Notes: generated by a model from the letters alone, not told the origin. A stretch of DNA of 64,000 nt from CAWGYT01 sp963826795 (GCA_963826795.1 CAWGYT010000027.1:124001-188000), one strand, 5' to 3'; positions 1-11,196 are shown, counted from the stretch's first letter. Program-made: numbers and translations.

Positions 1-2
1 TC

Positions 3-658
3 AATCGAACTCCACCCAAGACGCAGGCCGCGCTGCTGCAGGCGATGCAGGAGCGCGAGGTGACGGTCGGCCGAACGACCTACAACCTGCCCGAGCCGTT
101 CTTTACAATCGCCACGCAAAACCCGATCGAGCAGGAGGGTACGTATCCGCTGCCGGAAGCGCAGCTGGATCGCTTCATGTTCAATATCAAGATCGAGTAT
201 CCCACGGCGGAGGAAGAAGAGCAGATCCTGTCCGTGACGACGCGAAACGAGAAGATCGAGGTCCGGAAAGTGCTCTCCGCTCGCTCGATCGTCAATCTGC
301 AGAAGCTGGTGAGCAGCGTGGCGGTCAGCGAGTACATCGTGAAGTACGTGGCCCGCGTGGTGCGCGCCACGCGCCGAAGGACGAATCCGCACCCGCGTTT
401 GTCCGAGAACTGGTCGACTGGGGGGCAGGGCCTCGAGCCGGTCAGTTTCTGATCAACGGCGGCAAGGCGCTGGCTGCCATGGATGGTCGGTTTTCCGTCG
501 CGATCGACGATGTCCGGAAAATCGCCGTGCCCGTCCTGCGACACCGGATCAGCACGAATTTCCAAGCCCAGGCGGAAGGCATGTCGACGGACGACGTCGT
601 ACGACGCTTGCTGGAGACGATTCCAGAACCCGAGATTGCGAAGTATGCCGACCGTTGA
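3..658 (+). CDS. MoxR-family AAA+ ATPase, 3' part, with a one-base frameshift
   Basis: The 5' end lies outside the window. The visible part begins just after Walker B (NRTPPKTQAALLQAMQE) and runs through the sensor-1 segment IATQNPIEQEGTYPLPEAQ, typical of MoxR ATPases, which act as chaperone-like partners of von Willebrand proteins. Near 372-376 the frame changes: the first frame ends with a false stop at 452, while the frame reading PKDESAPAFVRELVDWG and GQFLINGGKALAAMDGRF continues to TGA at 656-658. Adding one C (ACG CGC CCG AAG) restores a normal MoxR C-terminus, so this is probably one intact gene carrying a sequence error. The end overlaps the next start by 14 bases, indicating translational coupling. 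Family call is secure; gene integrity is inferred. Confidence 0.9.
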   Translation, partial: SNSTQDAGRAAAGDAGARGDGRPNDLQPARAVLYNRHAKPDRAGGYVSAAGSAAGSLHVQYQDRVSHGGGRRADPVRDDAKREDRGPESALRSLDRQSAEAGEQRGGQRVHREVRGPRGARHAPKDESAPAFVRELVDWGAGPRAGQFLINGGKALAAMDGRFSVAIDDVRKIAVPVLRHRISTNFQAQAEGMSTDDVVRRLLETIPEPEIAKYADR

Positions 659-1541
659 AAAGTATCTCAAACCGGAAGTCGCCCGCCAAATCTCGCGCCT
701 GGATCTCCGCGCCCAGTTCGTGATCAAGGGCTTCTTGCAGGGTCTGCACGCCAGCCCCTTTCATGGGTTCTCGGTGGAATTCAGCGAGCATCGAAAATAC
801 ACCAGCGGCGACGACCCCAAAGACATCGATTGGCTCGTCTATGCCAAGACGGACAAGTACTACGTCAAGAAGTTCGAAGCCGAGACGAACATCACCGGCT
901 ACTTGACGATGGATCTGAGTCAGTCGATGGGATTTACCTATCGCCAGGAGCTGACCAAGTTCGACTACGCGATCTGCCTCGCGGCGGCACTGTGCTACCT
1001 AATGGTTTACCAGCAGGACCCGGTCGGGCTGATTACCTTCGACACCCAGGTCCGGTACAGCCTTCCGCCCCGCTCCAAACGAACTCAACTGGGAAATGTG
1101 CTCTCGCAGCTTTCGCGGTTACAGCCGACGGGAGCCACCGACATCGCCAACAGCCTGACGCAGGTCGCCGCGATGCTGCGCCACAGCAGTCTGGTGATGA
1201 TTTTCAGCGACTTGCTCGGGCCCACGGAGCCAACGCTGCAGGCCTTGCGCCGGCTCCGACACGGCGGGCACGATGTGATTCTGTTTCACATTCTGGATGA
1301 AGCCGAGGTGAGTTTTCCGTTCGAGGGCGTGATGGAGTTCGAGGATCCGGAGGATCACGAGCTGCTGCAGGTCGATGCCAGCGGGATCCGCCGAGACTAC
1401 CTGAGCGAACTCGAGGAGTTTCGAGAGTTGTTTCGCCGCGAGTGTTTCCAGATCGGAGTGGACTACGTGCCGCTGGATACGAGCATGCAGTTCGACAAGG
1501 CCTTGATGGAATATTTGGTGAGCCGCCGCGCTCGCCGCTAG
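645..1541 (+). CDS. DUF58 domain protein
   Basis: 298-residue protein starting MPTVEKYLKPEVARQISRL, with the DUF58 hallmark GFSVEFSEHRKYTSGDDPKDIDW segment near residues 45-65 and a following von Willebrand-like fold (MDLSQSMG, a degenerate MIDAS, and ATDIANSL). Proteins of this family are encoded beside MoxR ATPases throughout bacteria; the exact biochemical role is not established. The ATG at 645 is chosen because it fits the family N-terminus and overlaps the end of the moxR gene by 14 bases. The next gene follows after about 100 bases on the same strand, so the four-gene MoxR-DUF58-BatA-VWA set is probably an operon. Confidence 0.93.
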   Translation: MPTVEKYLKPEVARQISRLDLRAQFVIKGFLQGLHASPFHGFSVEFSEHRKYTSGDDPKDIDWLVYAKTDKYYVKKFEAETNITGYLTMDLSQSMGFTYRQELTKFDYAICLAAALCYLMVYQQDPVGLITFDTQVRYSLPPRSKRTQLGNVLSQLSRLQPTGATDIANSLTQVAAMLRHSSLVMIFSDLLGPTEPTLQALRRLRHGGHDVILFHILDEAEVSFPFEGVMEFEDPEDHELLQVDASGIRRDYLSELEEFRELFRRECFQIGVDYVPLDTSMQFDKALMEYLVSRRARR

Positions 1542-1644
1542 GCCCCGCATGCGGATCTCTCGCGTCCCGGTGACTCTCGTCAGCCGGCGACGCGGACTGC
1601 CGTGATCGACGTCGTTTTAAGAGCCATGAGACGCATCCTCCTTC

Positions 1645-4012
1645 ATGTCGTTCGTCAACACATCGCTGTTCCTGCTCGGTAGCCTCTTTGTGGCCGTGCC
1701 GATCGTGTTGCATCTCGCGATGCGGCCGAAGCCAAAGCACCAGGTATTTCCGGCGTTGCGTTTTGTTCGTCAGCGTCAGGCGACCAATCAGCGCCGCCTG
1801 CGATTGCGGCAAGCGTTACTGTTGTTATTGCGGTGCCTGGCAATCGGCGTGCTCGCGCTGGCCCTGGCTCGGCCCAGCGTCGCCTCGGCACAACTCGGCG
1901 GCTGGCTGGTCCTGGGAGGACTGGGGTTCCTGCTCGCCATCGTCCTGTGGCTCTTCACCGCCGCGACCCTGACGCGCCGTGGCTGGCCGACCGTAACGCT
2001 CCTCGGACTGGTCGGTCTCGCCCTGTTCGCCGGCGTGGCAAGTTCGGCGTTGGCGTTGGTTCGCAATCAGTCGCCCATTCTATTAGGTGACCGCCAGGCC
2101 GCGGTGGCGGCCGTGTTGCTGGTCGACACCTCTCCACGCATGTCGTACCGGTTTGAGAACCAGACGCGCTTGCAGCGTGCTCAGGAGATCGCCCGTTGGC
2201 TCTTGCGGCAGCTGCCAGCGGACAGCCAAGTCGCCGTGTTTGATTCCGCCCGCGGCGTTGCCTCGTTCTCGGTCGACCTGGGAGCCGCCGCGGTGGCCGT
2301 CGACGCCCTGGACGTGACCTACCTGCCACAACCCTGGAGCCGCTTGCTGGAAGACGCACTCACCTTGCTCGATTCAAGTGATCGGCCGCGCAAGGAGCTC
2401 TATGTGTTTTCGGACCTGACTCGCGAAACGTGGGACGACCTTACGGAAAGCCGCACACCCGAGCGATTTCGAGACCGGACCGATGTGACCGTCCAAGTGA
2501 TTGACCTGAGCGTCGAGGGGGCTCGCAATGATGCCATCTCCGAACTGCAGCTCTCTCAGTCCTCGTTGACGCCCGGGTCTCCTTTGAAGGTCCGAGCTCG
2601 TGTCGCTCGACAGGGCACAGCCGGCGAACGATCGGCCGTGCTGTACCTCGAACCTCCGAACGCTCCCGATCCGATTATCCTCAATGGACAACCGCAAACT
2701 CCCGAACCCACGTTGCGAGGACGACAGACGATTGCTTTGCCGGAAAACGGAGACGCCACGGCCATGTTTTCCCTCGCGTCGCTGCCGTACGGTACACAAC
2801 ACGGGTACGTCGAACTGGAGGGGACCGATAACCTGGATCTCGACAATCGGATGAGCTTTACGGTACACGTGCGAGCACCCTGGTCCGTCCTGATCGTTGC
2901 CGCCGAGGGGACGGAGCCGTTTTACATCACCGAACGGCTCGCGCCGCTCGAGTTTCGACAGGCGGGTGCGCGCCAAGTTCGAATGCAAGGTGATTCCCGT
3001 CGAGCAATTGTCGCAGCAGCGGTTGGCGGACTTTGCCGCCGTGGCTCTCCTGGATCCGCCCCCGCTGGACGATTCCGTGTGGCGCCAGCTCCAGCAATTC
3101 GTCCAGCGCGGCGGTGGACTCGTGCTCAGCCTGGGCCGAAATACTCGCAGTGCCCAGGCGTTCAACTCGGCGGCCGCCTTGGAACTGCTGCCGGCGGCGA
3201 TCCAGCGGCAATGGCGCGACGAGGCGGGCCTGGTCCTGACGCCGCGGGACTTTGACCATCCGATCCTCTCCGCGTTGAGTGACCTTCGGTCGACGATCCC
3301 CTGGGAAGCGATGCCCGTTTTTCGGCATTGGGTCGTGGGGCCCTTAAGTGCCGACGCAAGGGTGCTGCTGCCGTTAAGCAACAACAAGCCGGCGGTGCTG
3401 GAACGTTTCGTGGGCGAGGGTCGCGTCGTCATGGTGACGACTCCTCTTTCGGATCCCGATCGACCACGCCAGCCCGCCTGGAACTGGTTGCCCCAGCCCG
3501 GCGAACAGTCCTGGCCTTTCATGGTCCTGGTGGATCGTCTGTTCCTCTATCTCGTTCAAAGCAAGGACGCCAAACTCGACTATTGGGTAGGACAGCCGGC
3601 GCAGTTGCCCAGCGAGGCGTCCGCCGGCGAACGGGTCTCGGTGTTTACGCCGCGCGGCACTTGGCAAGAGCTGACGGCAGCCCAGGGCTCGGTCCAAATC
3701 CCCTTCACTGAAATGCCAGGCGTGTATCGGTTGCGAACCCAAAAGGACTCCACACTCCCACGCGGATTCTCGGTGGCACTCGCCCCCGGGACCACGCGTC
3801 TGACGCGACTCGACCAGGAGGCGTTGGCGAAGGCGTTCGGGACGGGCCGAGTCCGGATCGCTCGCACCGAGGCGGAAATCGTACGCGAGATCGATCAGGC
3901 TCGGATCGGCAAGGAGTTTTATCCCTTCCTGCTACCGCTGCTGGTCGTGGTCTTGGCGCTGGAACACGTCACCGCCAATCGGCTTTATCCGAATTCGCCG
4001 GGAGGCAATTGA
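1645..4012 (+). CDS. BatA-type membrane protein with von Willebrand domain, frameshifted
   Basis: The N-terminus (LGSLFVAVPIVLHLAMRPKP, then a basic stretch and a second hydrophobic segment) is the BatA N-terminal membrane region; two more hydrophobic segments follow at about residues 85-135. A von Willebrand-like domain starts near VLLVDTSPRMSYRF, a modified MIDAS (DTSPRMS instead of DxSxS). The C-terminal part has a GATase-like fold (FVQRGGGLVLSLG) and a last hydrophobic segment YPFLLPLLVVVLALEHV. The frame slips once near 2955-2972: removing one base from the GGTGCGCGCC stretch joins EFRQAG to RAKFECKVIPVEQL. Without that the first frame runs on to a false stop at 3255. Likely an envelope protein working with the MoxR ATPase. 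Confidence 0.87.
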
Positions 4013-4016
4013 GCGC

Positions 4017-6301
4017 GTGATGTCTCGCTGGAGCTTTGAGCCGATTCTGGAGAGTTATTTTGCCGTCCTGGCGATGGCGACGCTGCTGATCGGCCTGCTG
4101 TGGGCCATCCGGCCGTGGTCTCAATCGCCGCGCCGAGGCCGATCGTGGATCCTGTTCGGCCTGCGTGCCGGTGTGGTCCTGCTGTTGTTGCTGGCGATGC
4201 TCCGCCCGACGCACGTCAGTACTCAATCCCGTCCCCAGTCGGCGACTCTGCTGGTACTGTTCGATCAAAGCCGCAGCATGGGAGTGACGGATTCTGCGGG
4301 AGGCGAATCACGCTGGCGTCAGCAAAGCCAGGTCTTGCAATCGGCCCGAGACGAGCTGCAAAAACTGCAAAAGCTGTTTGAGATTCGATTGTACGGATTC
4401 GATCAGGAGTTGGCGGACGAGTCCTTTCGCGACGGCACCTTGAAATTGCCCCTCGAACCGCGAGGCCAGCAGACGGACATCGCCTTGTCACTCAGTGAGG
4501 CCTTGCAGCGGGAGGCTGGCAAGCGGCTGGCCGGCGTCGTTTTGCTGACCGATGGCGCACAACGCGTCGTTCAACCTCGTTTCGACCTGCAGCAAGTGGT
4601 CCGCGAGTTGGCGCGGATGAATACGCCGTTGTATACGGTCGTTTTCGGAAAACCCCGCGATCAAGCCCAATCGCGTGACGTTGCCGTCGAACGCCTGCAG
4701 GATCAATACACGGTCTTCGTCAAGAATGAACTGGAAATTCGCAGTGCACTTCGAGTCCAAGGCTACGTGAATCGTCCAATTCCCGTGCGGCTATTCATCG
4801 AAGGACCCCCCGGAGTTCCCCCAACGTCCTTGGGTCCGCTGGAACTGACCGCCAACGAAGACGATCAGCTGGTCGACTTTTCGTTCGTCTACGCCCCCGA
4901 AGTCGCCGGTTCGTACCAGTTGCGAGTCGAAGCGCCGGCCCAGGATGGCGAGCTGGTCGTCGCCAACAACCAACTAACGGCCTACTTGAATGTGCTCGAA
5001 GGAGGTCTCCGCGTGCTGTATCTCGAAGGGAACCTCCTCAGCGGCGAACAGCAAATCCTGCGTGAGTCGCTGGGGACGTCGCCTGACATCGAGTTGGATT
5101 ATCGGGCCATCGATCCTCGCTTGCGAGCACAATGGCCGATCGACCTGAGCGAGATCTGGAAGTCGAAACCTTATGATGTCCTGCTGATCGGCGATGTCGA
5201 CTCGACCGCCTTGGGAGAAGACAATCTGCGGCGGATCGCGGCGGCAGTCGAACAAGGGACCGGCTTGATGATGCTCGGTGGCCTCAACACGCTGGCGGCA
5301 GGCGGGTACGGAACAACGCCCTTGGCCGATCTGTTGCCCATCAATTTTGCACGATTCAGCCGCCAGGAATTTGGAGCCGATCAGCCCGTACGGGAAGAGT
5401 TGCATCGGGACGGACCGCTGGTCATGGTCCCCACACGACCGCATTTCATTACGCATTTGGGCACCGCCGGTGACAACGTCGCGGCCTGGCGGCGACTCAA
5501 ACCCCTGCTAGGTGCGAACCGAATCGAATCGCTCAAGCCCCAAGCCATCCGCTTGGCCGAGGCGGACAACGAACAACGAGATCCGTTGCTGGTCGCGCGG
5601 CAATACGACCGCGGCCGCGTCCTGGTCTTCGCGGGCGACTCGACCCATCGCTGGTGGCGATACGGGCAGCAAGACGCCCATAAACGATTCTGGCGGCAAG
5701 CGATGCTCTGGCTTGCCAGCAAGGATGAGCTGCTCCGCCGAGATGTCTGGGTGCGGCTGGATCGACGCCGCTTTCGTCCCGGCGAGCTGATTTCGCTGAC
5801 GGCCGGCGCCCGCGCGGAAAACGGCGACGTGATTCAGGACGCCATCCTGACGGCCGAAGTCAAGTCCGGCAGCGGCCCGCCGCGGCCCGTCAGTCTGGTC
5901 CGCGACCAGGACGACTGGTCGGCTGAACTGGATGACCTGCGTGAGCCCGGCCAATATACCGTGGACGTGACCGCGACGCAGAATGGCCAGATCATTGGGC
6001 AGGCGTCGGCTCAGTTCCAGGTCCAACGACTCGACCTCGAGTTAGCCGATCCCGCTGCCAACCCGCAACAACTGGCGGCGCTGTCGGGTCTCACGTCCCA
6101 AGCAGGAGGCCGATCGGTTCCACCGGAAAACCTGAACGAGCTGCTCGACGAACTGCTGCAGAAACCGCCCGAAATGGAAATCGAAGTGGAAACCAAATGG
6201 CAATTGGGTGACACGGCCATCGATAGCTGGCTGCTCTTCGTCACCTTTGTGGGGTTGCTGGGCGCGGAGTGGTTCCTGCCAAAAAGTGGGGCTTGCCCTA
6301 G
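4017..6301 (+). CDS. Large membrane protein with von Willebrand and glutamine-amidotransferase-like domains
   Basis: About 760 residues. Two N-terminal membrane segments (YFAVLAMATLLIGLLWAI; AGVVLLLLLAML) precede a von Willebrand domain with MIDAS-like VLFDQSRSMGV and TDIALS. A central GATase1-like module (PYDVLLIGDVDSTALG, GLMMLGGLNTLAAGGYG) follows, then a beta-rich region and a C-terminal membrane segment (SWLLFVTFVGLLGAEW). Start is GTG 4017 or ATG 4020, preceded by GGGAGG. As written the frame continues to 6422 through a repeat, but one added base near 6279-6281 gives EWFLRKKWGLP followed by TAG at 6299, the usual end of this family, so I end the gene there. Last gene of the MoxR cluster. 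Confidence 0.87.
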
Positions 6302-6433
6302 TGCTTTGTCACAGCTGAAATTGAGGGTTGGGTGGCCGGGGTCGAACGAAGTGAGCCCCCGGAAAATTGCGGTCTGGGGGCTCACTTCGTTCGACCCCAG
6401 GCACCCCAAAATCAAGCTGTGACAAAGCACTAG
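6298..6433. repeat. Inverted-repeat element A, full copy with CTAG ends
   Basis: A 136-base near-perfect palindrome. The left arm begins CTAGTGCTTTGTCACAGCT and the right arm ends AGCTTG-less AGCTGTGACAAAGCACTAG; the inner arms share GGGGTCGAACGAAGTGAGC. The loop is only about ten bases (around 6362-6372). Both ends are CTAG, and the left CTAG supplies the TAG stop of the preceding gene. Partial related copies lie at 38120 and 46861, again on stop codons. It has no coding capacity, so it would be non-autonomous (MITE- or REP-like). Its hairpin could also end transcription of the von Willebrand operon. Confidence 0.85.
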
Positions 6434-6450
6434 TTGCATGCTGGAAAAGC

Positions 6451-6535
6451 GGTTGGAAAAAGGGGTCAGGTCCCAAAAGCCGGAACGGCCCTCTGGGTGC
6501 TTCGCACTTTTGGGACCTGACCCCTTTTTCCAACC
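6451..6535. repeat. REP-like palindrome B (GGGGTCAGGTCCC type)
   Basis: Arms GGTTGGAAAAAGGGGTCAGG (6451-6470) and CCTGACCCCTTTTTCCAACC (reverse complement at 6516-6535) are perfectly complementary and extend inward by TCCCAAAAG/CTTTTGGGA. A short loop contains CTGGGTGCTTCGCAC. Related copies occur at 26660 and 46888. Palindromes of this kind resemble REP sequences moved by RAYT transposases, but no such transposase is encoded here, so the mobilisation idea is inference. The element sits between the convergent ends of the von Willebrand operon and the CotH gene. Confidence 0.82.
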
Positions 6536-6562
6536 CCCTTTTCCCGACCCCGTTTCCGAACC

Positions 6563-9500
6563 TCAGGCGCCTCGGTAGCCACCCGCCGCGAACGCCAGTA
6601 CGAGATCATCGGAACTGAACTTGCCGTCGCAATTCCAATCGCCGGTTTCCCAGGCGGCATCCGTATCGCTCTCGTAACTGCCCGCCTGCATGACTTGCAC
6701 GAGGTCGCCGGAGTCGAACGCGCCGTCCAGATTCGCATCGCCGAATTGGGTCCGAAGAATATCCTGAACCATCGCAGCGAGGTCGGCGTCGTCGAGATCG
6801 TCGTCACCATCCAAATCAAAGGCCAGGTCGGCCGTCGGGGACTGCAGGGCCGCGCAAAAAGCGACAAGTCGCCACTGTCGGTCTTCCCATCACCATTGAA
6901 GTCGCCCGGCAAGGACCCCACGGAGTTCGCTTGACCAAAGCTGGGACTCGGCTGGACAACCAGGGGACCGGTGCCGTCCGGGACGCGGCCCAAGGAGACG
7001 TTGGGGGGCGTCGGCTGAGCGGCAAGGTAGTCCGCAATCCAGGCCGGGCGACCCTTCGCATCCGTTGCGATCAACCAGACGTCGTCTCCCGTGTCACTAT
7101 TGAATCCGAACCCGAGCTGATTCTGGTCCAGTACGAGGAACCCCCGTGGGCTCAGCGTCGTCGCATTGGGAAAGGCATAGCGAAGCAGGTTATTGCCCGA
7201 GTCGGTCAGGTACCATCCGGAAATGTCGACCGGCTGACCGCCACGATTGAAGAGCTCGATCTGGTCGTTCATGGGGGCCGACGAATTGGTCATGATTTCA
7301 TTGACGACGACCAGCGAATCCACCGGGACGGCGTCTTGCCCGGGCGAGCCTCCGATCGACTGGCTCGCCTGCCAGGACGCAGCGGAATTCGGATCCGACC
7401 CGCCCACGCCGACCCATTCCAGCGAGCTCCCCTGCCCGTCCGCGCGCTCCGGCCAGGGCGAGTCGTCTCCGTAGCCGAATGATTGAATGATTTCGCCCGA
7501 CGCGGCCACCAGCGTGATGGTCTCACCCGCGTTACCCAGCCGATTCCCATACTCGCCGGGACCGCCGCCTTGGCCGTCATCTCCGAGTGCGATGCGAACG
7601 TTGGTCCCGTAGCGCGATTCAAACGCTCCGCGGTTTTTCACAACCACCACGTACTCACCGGGCGCCAGCACTTGCGACGCGAAATGAAAGACCAGGCCCT
7701 GCGGATTCGTGCTCTGCGAAGTCTCCACAAAGCGGACGCCCGTCAGTTCGATGGGCTGGTCGCCGTCGTTGCGTAATTCGACGAATTCGAACTCATCCCC
7801 GCCCGCGACCAGTTCGCCGAACTGAGGCCACGCGTCGTGCGGGTGATAGTTGATCTCGGAGATCCGCAGGTTGGTCGAGTCGGCCGGGACCGCTGGCGAC
7901 CCAAAGTTCAGCTCGGCCACCTGCGCGCCATCGGGACGCACCAATCTCAGCTGGCCGCCCGTATTCGGCAGGTCCGAGGCATAGCCTTGCACGAACCGAC
8001 CTTGATTGCCCGCGGGACCTGCGGCTCGTTGGCGAAACGCCGAGACGTTGTCCGTCAGATAGAGCGAGTCGCCCGCAGCCAGGACGGTCCCGGGCTTGAT
8101 CCGCAGCGAGATCGCCCCTTCGATCTGCCAGTTTGAGAGATCGACGGCAAAGGCATGAGGATTGTGCAGCGTGAAGTACTCCTGGCCGGGCTCGAGCGAC
8201 GATCCGGCGTACTCAATCTGCTGGCCAAACTCGAGGTCAACATCCGTCGGCTGTTGAGCGGGAATTCCGACGCCGCCATTCACGTGGTAGTCGGTCAGGT
8301 AGGGCAGGCGCCGATCCAGATAGACCTGCTTGATACGCTCGGCCACGACCTGAAATTGCGGCGCCGCGCCTCCGAAATGCGCCTGCGATCCCCAGGTCGC
8401 TCGGTCCAACGGGACTTCGTCGGCCAACAGGCCAACCAGCTCATCAATGCGCTGATGGAAATAGCCGCTTGCCAGAAACTCGTCGGTCAGCGTCCGAACT
8501 CGCCGCAAGAACATTTCCTGGGTGCGTGGATTGGTGATGATCGCGTCGAGCAACATATTGATCTTGCCGGCGTGGAGCGGGTAACGCACGCTGCCCAGAA
8601 AGGGATGCACCGCGGTGGGGTAGGTCGCGCCCCGCGTGTCCTGGTCGGCCACGATCATGTCGGTGTTCAACGCATCGGGGCCGAACACGAGGTCGAGATC
8701 CCAAGGCAGCATTTGCCACTGGCCCGTGCCATTCGTATCGCGATACAGATAGTGGTTCTTGTCGGAGGCATCGATATTTTGTGAAACGACGTTGGTCGCC
8801 ATGAAATTGATTTGAGCCGCCAGGTCGACGTTGTCGAACACGAATCGCTCGAGTTCCTCGCCGCGCAGGGCCAGCCCGGCCAGCAGGTCCCTTAAGTCCT
8901 GCTTGTTGGTTTCGTCCTCGCGCGTCTTCTTTTCGAACGCCCCCAAACTGCCCGTCGTGTAGTACGAACCAGGTCCGCCCTTGTACAACGAGCCCTCCGG
9001 GTCCATTCCATGTCGCCTCAAGAAGTCGCGATCGGGCTGTTCCACCAGAAACGCAATGCTGAAGAACTCGTTGTTCTGCTGCATGCGAATGTGAAACGTC
9101 TCCGGCGAGGGCGTTCCCGCATCGTTCTGAAACTCCGATGTCAAGCGAGCCCGGACATACGACTTGTCGGTGTAGGTCGCGTTCAGGTTGACTTCGTCCA
9201 CGCGCGGAACGTCGCGACTGAAGCGGAATTGATGATCGTCGTTGAACTCGAGCTTGTAACTCTTCTTCGGCCAGCTCCGCGCCGTACCGCCTCGAATGCG
9301 GATATAGGCGTTGTCATAGAGCTCGCCGTCGTAAAAGACCGAGATGCGGGTGCCGCGTGCCGTCTCGGCCCGGCGCGGCTCCTCAATGAACTGATGCAGA
9401 ATCGGAAAATTGCTGGACAGGTTGGGATCGTCGACCATCGTGCCAAAATACTGGGGCGAGTTTTCCGGGTCGACGAAAGTGGGCTCGCGTCGGACCAGCC

Positions 9501-10971
9501 CCAATCCGGATGTGGCCGTCACATAGTAACGCAGCACCTCACCCGGCTGAGCGACGCTACCCGGGATCACGGCCGTGAAAATCCCGTCACCGGCCGCGAC
9601 GTCCGCGCCGAAGCCATCGTCCCGCATCGCCACCGAAACCTCGTCGCCAAACATCACGCGATATGCCAGGTGGACCGAAGCCAACGGATCGTACGTTTCG
9701 CCGACACGCGCCGACACCGCCAACGGGCTGTCGAGATCGCCATCCTGAAGCCAGCGATGCGTCACCTCGGTCACGCTGGGCCCCAACGGCTCGTTGGGTT
9801 CGCCGGGCGTTGGCACGGGTTGGTGCCCAACGGCGCCGGCGAACGTGGCGTAAGAAACGTCACGAAACTGGGGGACACCGGGGTCCATCTCCGAAATCAC
9901 GACTCCCGCGGGATCGGTCAAGGCGACGTATTCGCCCTGACTCGAGATCTGGAAGTTCGTATGCAGGCGTCCCTGTTCGTCCAGTGCCGGGTCGCGAATG
10001 TCCTCACCCGAGGCGTAAACAACCAACAGCCCATGTGCTGGAATGATCGTGCCGGCGGGAAAGGCCCACTTGAGCGGCAGCTGTCGATTGTCGGTCAGAT
10101 GATAGTCTGTCAAGTCGATCGGCGCGGCGCTGGCGTTTTGAAGCTCGATCCAGTCGTAGGGCTTCATCGTCGGCACAAAGGGAGCATCGACGCTCGGTCG
10201 TGTCCGGCTGAGTGCGGTCGTCGCGTTGGCCGCCATCATTTCGCTGATTCGCAGCGGCGGGACCATTGAGGTCTGAAAGCTTTGGGCCGCCGTCCAGCGC
10301 GTTCCCCCCGAGTTCTCGGCCGCGAACCGATAGAAATACATCGTGTCGGTGTCCAGCCCCGTAATCCGCGACGTGAACTCACCAGCTTGCGGGCCCAACT
10401 CGATCGACGACGTCCAGTCGGCGGGCTGCTCGCCGCCGTCCGACGTTCCGTAGAAGACCCTGACATGGGGCGTTTGGCCGCCATCGTCCAAGACGGTCCC
10501 CGAGACGTTGACCGTCGACTCGCTAACCAGAGCGGGCGGATTCGCCGTCAATTGGGCCGCGATCGGCGGAAGGGTGGCGAACGAAGCCACGTCCGTCCAA
10601 ACGGCTCCTCCCCCCGAAAAACTCAACGCGAACGCGCGGTAATAATAGGTCGTGTTCACCTCCAACTCAGTCAGATCCGTCGTATACTGACCGACTGGTG
10701 AGGTACGCAGGTTCACGACGTTGTCCCAACCCCGAGCGTTGGGACCTCCGTCCTCGTCGCCCCAATAGATCGTGAGGTCGGGATCGGCCGTGCCGCCAAT
10801 GTCCGTGATCTCGGCGCCAATGCGGGCGCTGCGGAGCGTGATCTCCGTTGCCGGCAGCGTCGCCACCGTCAACGCCAGCAGCTGTCGCGCCTCGAGCAGC
10901 TCCAGACGCGTTGTTCTCGCAACCCGTGGCACCACCCGTTTACGAACACCCCAATTTGATCGCCCTGACAT
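6563..10971 (-). CDS. Secreted CotH-kinase / lamin-tail-domain protein with EF-hand module, frameshifted
   Basis: About 1470 residues. The N-terminus has RLELLEARQLLAL, the LExRxLLA motif found at the start of many planctomycete exported proteins. Two fibronectin-like modules come next (around residues 40-240), then a lamin-tail domain (RISEMMAANA, DWIELQNASAAPIDLTDYHL). A CotH-like kinase domain follows (IRIRGGTARSWPKKSYKLEF, VEQPDRDFLRRHG, LPWDLDLVFG), then further lamin-tail domains (RISEINYHPH, VVNEIMTNSSAP). The C-terminus carries EF-hand-like repeats (GDFNGDGKTDSGDL, GDANLDGAFDSGDL, GDWNCDGKFSSDDL). The frame breaks in a T run at 6856-6860: one more T gives LSLFCAALQSPTADL and the full module, ending at 6563. 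CotH proteins phosphorylate secreted proteins in other bacteria; the substrate here is unknown. Confidence 0.88.
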
Positions 10972-11139
10972 GGAAGCTCATTACTCAGCAAGACTCGGTT
11001 GGTTGGTTGGACCCCGGGCAGATGATTCGCGTCCATCCGGGTCGAGGCAATTTATGAAGGTAACGGAATTTGGGGCGGACGTCCAACGTGAACCGCCAAA
11101 GCGATTCTTTCCGACCCGAACTCGCGACACAAGAACTTT

Positions 11140-11192
11140 CGCATTTGATGGTTGACTTTGCGCATTTGATGGTTGATTTGATGGTTGAGGTG
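11140..11192. repeat. Short direct repeats GATGGTTGA
   Basis: Three copies of TTGATGGTTGA-like sequence (two preceded by CGCATTTGATGG) lie directly upstream of the metallophosphoesterase start. The last copy ends with GTTGAGGTGAATC, which may contribute the ribosome-binding sequence. The rest of the 10972-11196 divergent spacer shows nothing recognisable. No regulator can be assigned. Confidence 0.5.
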
Positions 11193-11196
11193 AATC

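Noticed and set aside
372..452. Programmed frameshift in the moxR gene
   Set aside because: No slippery heptamer is visible, and seven other unrelated genes in the window show the same kind of one-base break, so sequence error is more likely.
9010..10269. Plus-strand open frame inside the CotH gene
   Set aside because: Antisense shadow of a gene with clear lamin-tail and CotH domains; Arg/His-rich without recognisable motifs.
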